A DNA stretch of 64,000 nucleotides. It comes from Pseudotamlana agarivorans. GTDB taxonomy: Bacteria; Bacteroidota; Bacteroidia; Flavobacteriales; Flavobacteriaceae. Position 1 is the stretch's first letter. Each line of letters opens with the position of its first letter. Location: NCBI RefSeq assembly GCF_018860245.1, contig NZ_JAHKPD010000011.1:186001-250000 (forward strand), read 5' to 3'. Shown here in pieces: positions 45,301 through 53,159 of the stretch. A program made the translations under genes and the position numbers. Under the pieces are notes generated by a model. The model was not told where the DNA came from and searched no databases. It worked only from the letters and a program-made list of their open reading frames with translations.

Positions 45301-45765
45301 TTATTCTTTTTTAGGTGTTAGTTTGAAATAATTATAATGAAGTTCTAAGGTTTCTATTAGCACCTCACCTCTTTCGGCATTAAACTCTCCTATTTTCCAA
45401 CTTACTGGCCATACATGTGAAAGCTGCCATTGCATTAGCGGTTTAGATTCTTGATCTAGCAATTGTACATTAACAACTTCGAGAGGGCTTATTATCTTGT
45501 TTTGAAAGGCATCTTGACACCAGGTAGTGAGCTTAGAATCTTTAGGTTTAATAATTCCTCTTTTTAGAGTTAAAGTAGTATACTTTGTACGTCCAGGTAT
45601 TTGATGTTCAAACCGATTCTCTCCACCTTCTTTTAAAGCTTCTTTTTCTATTTGCACATCTAAACCTGTAACAGACTGAAAGCTAACATCTGCACCATTT
45701 GTACCAGAAAGCCCCTCAAAAATTACTTTAAAGTGAAACCCAACTATTTGATGAGTGCTTTTCAT
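45301..45765 (-). CDS. inner tube protein (Afp5-like)
   Basis: 154 aa, T4 gp19-like tube family. Key segments are GFHFKVIFEGLSGTNGADVS, FQSVTGLDVQIEKEALKEGG and GRTKYTTLTLKRGII. Compared with the neighbouring tube gene it lacks the N-terminal lead and ends YFKLTPKKE; by position next to the LysM adaptor it corresponds to the first tube ring above the spike (Afp5). Nine bases separate it from the upstream tube gene. Confidence 0.93.
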   Translation of the reverse strand: MKSTHQIVGFHFKVIFEGLSGTNGADVSFQSVTGLDVQIEKEALKEGGENRFEHQIPGRTKYTTLTLKRGIIKPKDSKLTTWCQDAFQNKIISPLEVVNVQLLDQESKPLMQWQLSHVWPVSWKIGEFNAERGEVLIETLELHYNYFKLTPKKE

Positions 45766-45773
45766 AATTACGA

Positions 45774-46247
45774 CTATCCTTTCGCCTCAAGAATGGTTAA
45801 GCCTTCGTGAACAAGCTCCATAGTTTCAATCGCAACTTCATTGGCGTCTGCTTTTAAATCTGTAGACTGCACTTTACTAGGCCATGCATTTTCTAAAACC
45901 CATGTAATTATTGCTTTATGGTTTTCATCTAACAAGCTAATGGTAACAGCCCTTCTAAACTTGGATCTCGTACTATTACCCTCTTGGAAGTAATATGTTT
46001 TTTGCCATTCTTTATAAAAGTCGAAATCGCCTTGAAACGTACCTCTCTTAAGTGTTACATTACTATACTTAGTGAGCCCAGGCTGTTTTGTTTTATTATA
46101 TTTCACACTATCACCTTCTCTATATTCTATCACTTCTGTTTCGAAATCTAATCCGCTTACTTCTGTAAACCCAATACGAAATTTATCACCCCACTCTACT
46201 TTAAAATGAAACTTTGGTAAAGGATAATCTATTTTTTTTTCTGCCAT
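45774..46247 (-). CDS. major inner tube protein (Afp1-like)
   Basis: 157 aa. PLPKFHFKVEWGDKFRIGFT, EVSGLDFETEVIEYREGDS and PGLTKYSNVTLKRGTFQGDF are the conserved strands of Hcp/gp19-like tube subunits of eCIS. Hexameric rings stack to form the inner tube through which cargo is delivered. Two bases of identity beyond the family core are shared with the adjacent Afp5-like tube, so the pair arose by duplication. Confidence 0.93.
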   Translation of the reverse strand: MAEKKIDYPLPKFHFKVEWGDKFRIGFTEVSGLDFETEVIEYREGDSVKYNKTKQPGLTKYSNVTLKRGTFQGDFDFYKEWQKTYYFQEGNSTRSKFRRAVTISLLDENHKAIITWVLENAWPSKVQSTDLKADANEVAIETMELVHEGLTILEAKG

Positions 46248-46274
46248 GATCTTATTTTTTTATTGTTTTTAATG

Positions 46275-47192
46275 TTATTTGCCCTCTGCTGCTTTTGCCG
46301 CTTTTATAGCTTCTGCAAGACTATTTTTTCTTGTTAGAGCATCATCGCTTTTCTTTTTCTTTTTTGTCCAACCCTCTTTAAACTTATCCGTTTTAACAAT
46401 CGCAATATCTAGGCTACTTTTAGTGTTCTTAAAGTAATCGCTTTTATCAATCGGCATTGTTGGTTGAGGCTTTTTAGCTTGTGCATCACATGGATAAGAT
46501 TCAGAATCATCGTCATCCGAAGAGCAACCAGGTTCCTCTTTTATATCTCCGTTAAATTCATCTAAGATTTTCTTCAGTTTAAAACGCAACCCTTGTTCAT
46601 CACAGATATATGCAAAAAGGAGATTGGCACACTTGAGTGCATCTATAAGCTTACATAAGAGATCACCTTGGAGTTCGCACACCATTTTAATTTTCTCTTC
46701 GTAAACTTTTACACAATTAATAGCGATTTCTTTGTCTTTATCTTTGACATCCTTAACGCAGTTTATTTCTTTAATTAGTTTGGTAACAAGAGTTTTTAGC
46801 TGTTCTTCTCCATTTTCATAGGTATACAAAAGGTCAAAAATTGATTTCAATTGACAAAGCAATTTTTCTAAAGCCTTACTGGTACATTCTGCATTTTTAC
46901 AAACCTCTATAACTTGGCCATAAAAGAATTCAAGTTCAATAACAATGTTATCGGCTTTTTCGTTTGACTTTTCGATGAGATTTAACCAATTGGTTAATTT
47001 ATCTCTCCAGTTATAGGAATTGTCATACGCTTCTTTTGCTTTATCTGATTCTGCAGACTTCTCACTATAATCATTACTTGCATCGGTTAATTGCTCTTCC
47101 CATTGTGTTAAGCAATTTTTATCACCATTACCTCCGTTGCTCTGGTCATCTTCACAACAGGCTTTGTTGTTCAAAAAATTTATCATGCCCAT
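46275..47192 (-). CDS. Cys-rich helical eCIS protein, unknown function (A)
   Basis: 305 aa, predicted almost entirely helical, with about 14 Cys (CCEDD, NAECTSKALEKLLCQLKSIF, AINCVKVYEEKIKMVCEL, DALKCANLLFAYICDEQ) and a charged Lys-rich C-terminus (KEGWTKKKKKSDDALTRK). No signal peptide. I recognise no family. It sits between the sheath and the tube genes, next to a second protein of similar length and composition (47211-48113). Both may be accessory particle proteins, internal cargo or assembly factors; nothing decides among these. Confidence 0.7.
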   Translation of the reverse strand: MGMINFLNNKACCEDDQSNGGNGDKNCLTQWEEQLTDASNDYSEKSAESDKAKEAYDNSYNWRDKLTNWLNLIEKSNEKADNIVIELEFFYGQVIEVCKNAECTSKALEKLLCQLKSIFDLLYTYENGEEQLKTLVTKLIKEINCVKDVKDKDKEIAINCVKVYEEKIKMVCELQGDLLCKLIDALKCANLLFAYICDEQGLRFKLKKILDEFNGDIKEEPGCSSDDDDSESYPCDAQAKKPQPTMPIDKSDYFKNTKSSLDIAIVKTDKFKEGWTKKKKKSDDALTRKNSLAEAIKAAKAAEGK

Positions 47193-47210
47193 AATTCAAT
47201 TTTTTATTTA

Positions 47211-48113
47211 TTAATCTTTATCTACGCTTTGTTGCTTATTTTTTCCAGAATAGTGATCGTCATTGCAACCTCCTTCATCTTCACATTCACATAAAATATC
47301 TAAATCGTCTTCTTTACATTCCCCTTTACAAATAAATAGTCGAGTGTTTTCTAATCCTTGACTTTTACTTCCCTCTGTAAGCATGGTGCAGCTAACTTCT
47401 GCTAATTCTTCAATAATTACATTTAATTCATCGCGATAGATGATCACATCTTTTTCGGAAGTTTTTATATTTTCAGTGATACAATCATTTAGTATTTTCA
47501 TGGTACTCATGAGCTTAGCTGCAAAACTTTTAAGACCACCTGTGTTTGTAAATGTTTGTATTCCAGCAATATTCACTACTCCGTTGAATGCATTTTGTCC
47601 TTTACACGCTAATTCGGAAGTTTTCTCAGCTATAGTAGTTAGTGTTCTAGAAACATCTTTAACTTCTTTAGCCACACTTGAATCTTTACCTCTTTTAGGT
47701 TTAGGAATAATGCATTCTTTTACACAATTAACCATAACACAAGCGGCATCATTCGCTTCGTTTATTTTGATGCGTAAATCATTGATAAGCTTTGAAGATT
47801 CATTTATAAGCTTTTCAAGGTCATCGTCTTTTTTACAATAATCATCAACACTTTTTTGAATAATCCCTGCCTTCGTGTAGTTTTTTAAGACTATACAGCT
47901 CATTAAATCTTGATATAGATTATGAGTTTCTTCTGCTTTATTAAGACAGCATATTTTATAACCACGAGAGATTTCTTTAGACTCCCTTTTTGTGTCATTA
48001 GCTTTATATAAACTATCTGCAGCTTTTTTCTCGTTTTTGATATATTTCAGCTTTTCACAAATCTTTTTTTCAGGATTTTGCAAATCGCCATCATTACCAT
48101 TTGTATTTGCCAT
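47211..48113 (-). CDS. Cys-rich helical eCIS protein, unknown function (B)
   Basis: 300 aa, largely helical with about 16 Cys, often in C-x3-C or CC spacing (GYKICCLNKAEE, AACVMVNCVKECIIPKPKRG, CKGECKEDDLDILCECED). It ends in an acidic, Cys-rich, low-complexity tail. It follows the sheath gene by 38 bp and precedes protein A by 18 bp. The similar length, helical content and Cys richness suggest that A and B act together, though I cannot align them convincingly. Confidence 0.7.
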   Translation of the reverse strand: MANTNGNDGDLQNPEKKICEKLKYIKNEKKAADSLYKANDTKRESKEISRGYKICCLNKAEETHNLYQDLMSCIVLKNYTKAGIIQKSVDDYCKKDDDLEKLINESSKLINDLRIKINEANDAACVMVNCVKECIIPKPKRGKDSSVAKEVKDVSRTLTTIAEKTSELACKGQNAFNGVVNIAGIQTFTNTGGLKSFAAKLMSTMKILNDCITENIKTSEKDVIIYRDELNVIIEELAEVSCTMLTEGSKSQGLENTRLFICKGECKEDDLDILCECEDEGGCNDDHYSGKNKQQSVDKD

Positions 48114-48151
48114 TTTACTATTGTTTTAAATTTAATTATCGTCTTCTAAGA

Positions 48152-49561
48152 TTACTCTGATAGCATTTTATGACTAAATCTTAAAATGATAAACTCTGCA
48201 GGTCTTACTACAGCCATTCCAATTTCAACTATCATTCGTCCTTCCCAAATGTCTACTTCATCCATAGTTTCATTTAATCCAACTTTTACATAAAAAGCTT
48301 GTTCTGGAGTAGTTCCCATTAAAGCCCCTGCTTTCCACTGTTGCACTAAGAAATTATCTATCATTGATTTAACTCTTACCCAAGTATTGAGATCGTTAGG
48401 TTCAAAAACGAATTGCACCGATGCTTTTTTAACAGATTCTTCGACCATATTGAAAAATCTTCTAACAGAGATATATCGCCATTCATTACTATTACCAGCC
48501 ATAGTTCTAGCTCCCCAAACAATGGCATTACCTCTACCAACAAAAGAACGTATCACATTAACTGACTTACCAGCATTAACATCTACATTTAAGCTTTCTT
48601 GTTGTTTATCTGTAATCTTTATAACTGGTTTGATTACATAATCCATATTGACATTAGCGGGTGCTTTCCAAACACCACGTGAAGAATCTACATTGGCATA
48701 TATCCCAACAATTCCTGGTGATGGAGGCATCTCCATTGGCAGGTTTCGTATCGAATTTTGCGCTTGAAAATAGAGTGCATTGTTTTTAGTTTTTAGTTCC
48801 TCTAATGTTCCATTTAAAGAACCGTCACTACCTTCGTGTACAATTGTTACTCTTGCATCACCTATTCCTTCTCCTCCATAATAGTAATCTAGTATAGTCT
48901 CTACATTTGGAAAATATGTTGCGCCGTACTTAATTGTATTTTCTTCTGGAGGTGTATTATTTCTCATCGTTTCAATATTTGCCAATAAGTCTGGTTGCGT
49001 AGGATCTAACCAAATATCCATTACTGTAAAACGATCTTTTAATTCTTCGCACATATCCATCGATTCTCCAAAAAGATTATAGAAGTCTGAAAAATTATCT
49101 ATACCCTGAGAATCTGGATAAACGTAAAGTGTTACTTCATCTACTTTTTCGGTAGCATCAAGGCCTTTTTTAAGATCGGCAAAGTTCACTATTCCAGTAG
49201 AGTAATCACCTACTGAAACAATCCAGCATGGCCCTCCTCCATTAGCAAAAAACATTTCTAATGAATATTTCATAATATATTTTGCTCTATCTGTAATAGA
49301 TGCTTGTACGTTTACTGGTGCGCCTGGTGTTTCCTTAATAAGTACCGAAAGATTTTCCTCAGGAACGGCTTTACCAAAAAAACGTTCATATTCTAACATA
49401 GACCTAATTCTTTTGGGATCGTTAAGCAACAGATTTCCCCTTTCATCCAAAGCCTTTTCCGTATATCCAATGAAAGCTGGAATTGCTGTTTCTACTTGTG
49501 CAATTGACGGCGGGAGTTTAGGGATTTCTTCAATATAAACTCCTGGTGTTTTGTAATTCAT
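48152..49561 (-). CDS. contractile sheath protein (Afp2/3/4-like)
   Basis: 469 aa. The N-terminus YKTPGVYIEEIPKLPPSIAQ followed by VETAIPAFIGYTEKA is the standard tail-sheath start, and the C-terminus RMIVEIGMAVVRPAEFIILR then FSHKMLSE is the standard sheath end. NVIRSFVGRGNAIVWGARTM and YISVRRFFNMVEESVKK form the conserved C-terminal domain. It polymerises around the tube and contracts to drive it. Only one sheath gene is present, whereas Afp has three. Confidence 0.96.
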   Translation of the reverse strand: MNYKTPGVYIEEIPKLPPSIAQVETAIPAFIGYTEKALDERGNLLLNDPKRIRSMLEYERFFGKAVPEENLSVLIKETPGAPVNVQASITDRAKYIMKYSLEMFFANGGGPCWIVSVGDYSTGIVNFADLKKGLDATEKVDEVTLYVYPDSQGIDNFSDFYNLFGESMDMCEELKDRFTVMDIWLDPTQPDLLANIETMRNNTPPEENTIKYGATYFPNVETILDYYYGGEGIGDARVTIVHEGSDGSLNGTLEELKTKNNALYFQAQNSIRNLPMEMPPSPGIVGIYANVDSSRGVWKAPANVNMDYVIKPVIKITDKQQESLNVDVNAGKSVNVIRSFVGRGNAIVWGARTMAGNSNEWRYISVRRFFNMVEESVKKASVQFVFEPNDLNTWVRVKSMIDNFLVQQWKAGALMGTTPEQAFYVKVGLNETMDEVDIWEGRMIVEIGMAVVRPAEFIILRFSHKMLSE

Positions 49562-49588
49562 AATGTCATTTTTGTTTTAAGATTAATT

Positions 49589-50938
49589 TTAACTATCGAC
49601 TAATCTGTTTGATTTATTAATATAGATTTCAGAAAACATTCTTCTCCCCTCAACCTTCAATGAAGGTGTTTTAGGGTATGGCAATATTTTCTCATTGGCT
49701 CCACTTATAAAAGGCACTAATGCGCGTGTTAATCCTTTCGGCTTTTTAGAAATTATTTTTTTTGTAACTGGCTCAAATACGACATGTGGATTGAGATCAA
49801 CCGATACATCTTCAGCTTGAAATTTTGGATCTTTATTATACCTCCAATATGTTTTTCTGTTTTTAAACCTGAGTTCATAAACAGGATGCGATGTGTACTC
49901 ACCAGTATTTTCTACTCTGGTTTTGATATATCCATCTACATCCAACAGACTGAAAGGAGAATCGGTTACGTCCAAACGTACATCTATAATTCCTAACTGA
50001 TTCTTGACATACAAACTCTCATTTAAATACACTGAATAACTGATTTCCGAACCTCCATTTTCCTTAATCTTCAAGTTGTAAAAACCTTCAGATATTGCTA
50101 CTGGATTTTCAATAGTTTCATCTATAAATTCAAAATTCAAGTGTACATTTTGGAGAGGGCTGATACTACTCTTGGTAATCGATTTTATTAGGTTACCATC
50201 CTGATCTTCTAATACAACTTGTAGTTGGGTTATATTTTGTTCTTTTTTCACAGGATAATTGAAAATAGCTGGTAACAAAACCCTATCAGCATTAGTAACA
50301 TAACGTTTATCATTGAGTTTCCCCCAAAAACTTAGATTGCTACTGCTGGTCATTGTAAATTCCAAAGCCTCTCTTAAGCCTGCTCCAAATTTCACCAAAG
50401 CTCCCATTTCATAACGTATACCATTTTGATAGGGCTCTGCCTCTACAGATATGGGCAAAGTTTTATAGCTGGATTCGGCTTCTACAAACTCTATTTTGTC
50501 TTTATTTGTGAAATAATAAATAGTAGGTAAAGTGGGTCTCATGCTAATATTGGTCATGCTCAAAAAATTAGTCACTACTACGTTTATTGAAAACGTTAGA
50601 CTAAGGTTGTCTGGAAGTTCAAAACGAGGTTTATATACCTTAGCTCCCAACTTGAGCTCTTCCATAACTTCAATTCCTACTAAAAACCCTAACGTTGTTT
50701 TTTTGTATATCAATTTATATTCACTCAAGATTTTTTTGGTTGCTTCTGTCGGTTCTATTCCGAAAAAATCTGTAACATTATATGTTTGTTGACTTAATTT
50801 GGTTTTAATTAGTGCCTCTTTTTCTGCTTTTGTTTTTTCAAAAAATGAACCGCCATCTGATGAGATCAAATAATAGTCGTGAAGTAGATTAACTTCAAAC
50901 AAAGGCTTATACAGGAGTTCACTCATCACATTCGGCAT
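49589..50938 (-). CDS. unknown 449-aa eCIS protein between cap and sheath genes
   Basis: 449 aa, mostly beta-rich, no signal peptide. Segments include KPLFEVNLLHDYYLISSDGG, VVTNFLSMTNISMRPTLPTI, RYEMGALVKFGAGLREALEF, LQVVLEDQDGNLIKSITKSS and a tail PYPKTPSLKVEGRRMFSEIY. The VEDQDG/EGFYNLKIKENGG strands look like an immunoglobulin-like fold near residues 240-310. Start may be M5. It overlaps the cap gene by 20 bp. I do not recognise the family; position suggests a cap-associated or sheath-terminal component. Confidence 0.75.
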   Translation of the reverse strand: MPNVMSELLYKPLFEVNLLHDYYLISSDGGSFFEKTKAEKEALIKTKLSQQTYNVTDFFGIEPTEATKKILSEYKLIYKKTTLGFLVGIEVMEELKLGAKVYKPRFELPDNLSLTFSINVVVTNFLSMTNISMRPTLPTIYYFTNKDKIEFVEAESSYKTLPISVEAEPYQNGIRYEMGALVKFGAGLREALEFTMTSSSNLSFWGKLNDKRYVTNADRVLLPAIFNYPVKKEQNITQLQVVLEDQDGNLIKSITKSSISPLQNVHLNFEFIDETIENPVAISEGFYNLKIKENGGSEISYSVYLNESLYVKNQLGIIDVRLDVTDSPFSLLDVDGYIKTRVENTGEYTSHPVYELRFKNRKTYWRYNKDPKFQAEDVSVDLNPHVVFEPVTKKIISKKPKGLTRALVPFISGANEKILPYPKTPSLKVEGRRMFSEIYINKSNRLVDS

Positions 50939-51584
50939 TAGTTACTAAAACTTTATTCTTAATTTCTTCAATAACTGGAGCTTCAATACCAGAAGTTTCT
51001 TGAATTTTAACCAGTCTAACTTTATACATGGCAAAGGGTACTTGCTTGCCTCCCAAGGAACCCCATAAATGGTTAATTTGTTCAAAGGTCAAGGTGTATA
51101 ATTCAACATTTAATTTAAGCTCGTCTCTTAATTCGTTTGTTATCCAATCATCCTCTATACCAGATTGATCTGACGATACTGTGCTAAAAGGAGAGTTCTG
51201 AACCGTAAAACTTTTTTTTGCCTGAAAGAACTGTAAGACCAGAGATATTCTGTGTAAGGCAAATTGATAATTATCCGAGGATGGATTTTCTTTTAGGGTT
51301 GCCGATATTAAAATGTATAGGTTTAAATGTATTGGAGGTTCCACATACTGTACTCCTGTATTGGTCTTTATAATGTGACTGCCATTTTTCAGTGTGCTTT
51401 CTTCTTCTGTATTGACCAGAGTGAGAATAACTTTATCATTAAAAGCACCTGTATCATCCGTATCCATCAAAGCGATATTACCCAGTATAATTCCTGCATT
51501 TGTAATACCATCTCCCGACCTTTTATTCTGATCGATATAGTCACTTAATTCGTCTCTTAATAATTTTAATGCGAGAGCAATCAT
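50919..51584 (-). CDS. cap/tail-terminator protein (DUF4255, Afp16-like)
   Basis: 221 aa from the ATG at 51582-51584 (MIALALKLLRDELSDYIDQN), chosen because the family starts with this helix; the frame is open 25 codons upstream. TNAGIILGNIALMD, IKTNTGVQYVEPPIHLNLYI and YQFALHRISLVLQFFQAKKS are the DUF4255/Pvc16 pattern, with LTFEQINHLWGSLGGKQVPF toward the C-terminus. It caps the distal end of tube and sheath once the tape measure is reached. It is the first gene of the long minus-strand cluster. Confidence 0.93.
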   Translation of the reverse strand: MIALALKLLRDELSDYIDQNKRSGDGITNAGIILGNIALMDTDDTGAFNDKVILTLVNTEEESTLKNGSHIIKTNTGVQYVEPPIHLNLYILISATLKENPSSDNYQFALHRISLVLQFFQAKKSFTVQNSPFSTVSSDQSGIEDDWITNELRDELKLNVELYTLTFEQINHLWGSLGGKQVPFAMYKVRLVKIQETSGIEAPVIEEIKNKVLVTNAECDE

Positions 51585-52415
51585 TTTTTTTATTTTCTGG
51601 GATTGATTTATCATTAAAAACTTAAGATGTAAGATATTCATAATAAGACATTTAGCCAATCCCCTTTTTTAGGGATTTATGATATCCTAATGAAAAATGA
51701 TTAGTAGTGAAACAATAAAGTGAGTCAAATTTTTTGATTAAAATAAAATGACCAAGAAATTGAAAGAAAATTCTTTAACGTTTTAATAATTGGGATTGTA
51801 AATGACTTTCTTTATAAATTAACAACAGGTGTCCAAAAGCATCAATTACTAATATGTAGCTACATGGTATTTTTTGAAGTAAGAGTAAGTGCGGTACCAA
51901 GATAGGAAAAACGCAAAGCCCCCATGTGCTCAATTTAAATGATTGACAAAGAACACCTATTACAATGTCCGAACCTCTCGCGGGCAATCATAGTGAACTT
52001 TACAATATTGAAATACTGTTTGGTTGCTACAAGAACTTCGCAGCAAGCCTGTATCACCGTAGAAAGATTATTTCTTAGTGCAGATAGAGTTTGACTAAAA
52101 AAAATGAGTTCAATATTAAGATTTTCAAAAAAACTTTACTAAATTAATTAGATTTTTAAAGAAAAATCTGTAAAACAAAAACTACTCATTACTCTTTAAT
52201 GTTTATTAATACTAAGCAAATTATACTATTGAGCTCATTTACATTTGCTCTAAAAACTAATTTCAAATTAAAGGCATAGTGATTTGATGCATTTTGACAT
52301 CAAAATTAAAACCCAAACGTTAAAGTTTGTTAAATCGAGACCAATTCGGTGACCTCTATAAATAGCACCTTTTGGAAGCCCTGTAAACACTATAAAGTTG
52401 AAATTATGGTCGTTG
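51585..52415. other. gene-free region upstream of the eCIS cluster
   Basis: The promoter of the eCIS cluster must lie here, but no exact -7/-33 pair can be pinned. The only long frame (51775-51987, minus) has no family resemblance. The right end carries the subterminal repeat of the element (52341-52355) and GCACCTTTT (52365-52373), the complement of AAAAGGTGC at the left end. Confidence 0.45.
52341..52355 (+). repeat. right subterminal repeat, candidate integrase arm site
   Basis: CCAATTCGGTGACCT, 14 of 15 bases identical to 14100-14114 and in the same orientation, 60 bases inside the right attachment site. Confidence 0.55.
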
Positions 52416-52433
52416 TCTCCGACTCCACTTTTA
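52416..52433 (+). other. right attachment site (attR) of the integrative element
   Basis: TCTCCGACTCCACTTTTA, an exact copy of the tmRNA 3' end and flank at 13982-13999. It is directly followed by a hairpin terminator (52435-52465) that would have been the original ssrA terminator before integration. Confidence 0.85.
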
Positions 52434-52434
52434 A

Positions 52435-52465
52435 ACCCTGTAAACTTAGTGTTTATGGGGTTTTT
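52435..52465 (+). terminator. terminator, probably the pre-integration ssrA terminator
   Basis: ACCCTGTAAAC (52435-52445) pairs, with two wobbles, with GTTTATGGGGT (52451-52461) and is followed by Ts. Oriented to stop plus-strand transcription, it lies one base after attR. The same structure recurs at 63343-63373. Confidence 0.65.
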
Positions 52466-52699
52466 AATTTTGCGTTAACAAATTTAGTTGCAATATCTAC
52501 AAATCAGTCAACTATCTTAACAAACGCTGAGGCTTTTAGTTCTTGTTCCCTCCTAGATAATCCATATTTATTGCCAATTACCTTCCAATTGCTTACAACA
52601 AAGGTTATTTCGCCTATTATTTGTGATGCCTCCTTTTCGGCTAGCCTAAAATAAGGGGCAACCTCTAAAGCTAGATCAAGATCCAAACCATTATCATTT
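52435..52699. repeat. 265-bp direct repeat, left copy (hipA 3' end plus terminator)
   Basis: Aligns without gaps to 63343-63607 with about nine differences, four of them in the terminator loop. It covers the terminator and the last 65 codons of hipA. The similarity ends abruptly on both sides. Confidence 0.85.
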
Positions 52700-52860
52700 T
52701 CAGAAATATTTAATTTTAACCCCATTCCAGTTTCCACTGGATTTATATCTTAAGCAGGTGATAATATCCAACCTTTATAAGTCAATAAAAATCCGCGATT
52801 TCTTAAATGATCGTCTGTGTTAGAGACACAAATACTAAAAACGATTCTTCGCCATAACTC
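52504..52860 (-). pseudogene. hipA: hipA 3' fragment with nonsense codon
   Basis: On the minus strand FIELWRRIVFSICVSNTDDH followed by LRNRGFLLTYKGWILSPA is the HipA kinase core (N-T-D-D-H catalytic loop). A TAA stop at 52750-52752 replaces the Tyr of the A-Y-D-I-N-P motif. The frame then runs on through METGMGLKLNISENDNG to EQELKASAFVKIVD at the normal HipA end. Upstream of 52860 the similarity is lost, so the N-terminal two thirds are missing. HipA is the serine/threonine kinase toxin of the HipBA system; this copy cannot be functional. Confidence 0.85.
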
Positions 52861-53108
52861 TATAAAAACAACTGAAATTTACACCCATGTAGCAAAAAGC
52901 AGTTTTGCTTTTATAAAAAACCCAATTGATGTCTAAAGGATTGCATATCTTTGGGTAGAATTTTAAAAATATACACACCAGTGTGTTTGTACATACGTTA
53001 GGCAACATTAGAAATGAGCATTTTCAGTAAAAAAACAAAGAAGATACATATTGAGCAGTGCGGATTAAAAATAGCTGAACTGTTAGGTTCTGAAAAGCAC
53101 TAGTCCAT

Positions 53109-53124
53109 CCCGATAACTATCGGG
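53109..53124. repeat. CCCGATAACTATCGGG palindrome (copy 3)
   Basis: Identical to the palindrome inside tmRNA. Here the flanks AGTCC on the left and GGACT overlapping the right arm extend the hairpin. It lies 35 bases upstream of the AraC-type gene. Confidence 0.7.
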
Positions 53125-53159
53125 ACTAACCTGTAACCATATTTCAGGATAAGACAAAA

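Larger units (their letters stand above)
13982..52433. mobile_element. ssrA-integrated element carrying an eCIS (about 38.4 kb)
   Basis: Bounded by the 18-bp direct repeat TCTCCGACTCCACTTTTA, with the left copy in the tmRNA 3' end. Just inside both ends lies CCAA(A/T)TCGGTGACCT in the same orientation (14100-14114 and 52341-52355), with AAAAGGTGC on the left and its complement GCACCTTTT on the right beside them. The element carries a tyrosine integrase, a broken BfmA/BtgA mobilization gene, a LuxR regulator and the complete eCIS cluster. No relaxase, conjugation or phage capsid genes are seen, so it is an integrative or formerly mobilizable island rather than a self-transmissible ICE or a prophage. 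Confidence 0.82.

Noticed and set aside
18123-51584. Prophage or type VI secretion system
   Set aside because: No capsid, terminase, portal or lysis genes, and no TssJ/L/M or ClpV; AAA+ ATPase, DUF4255, CIS tape measure and DUF4157 point to eCIS.
51775-51987. 70-codon minus-strand frame upstream of the cap gene
   Set aside because: No recognisable motif, odd composition, and the region is more plausibly leader and promoter DNA of the eCIS cluster.
52997-53003. GTTAGGC followed by AACATTAG, resembling an integron attC core
   Set aside because: No partner core site (RYYYAAC) or imperfect-palindrome attC body in the preceding 140 bases, and no integron integrase.
53014-53103. 29-codon plus-strand frame before the AraC gene (MSIFSKKTKK...)
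   Set aside because: Too short, no family, and it ends at the edge of a palindromic repeat; could be a gene remnant but cannot be supported.
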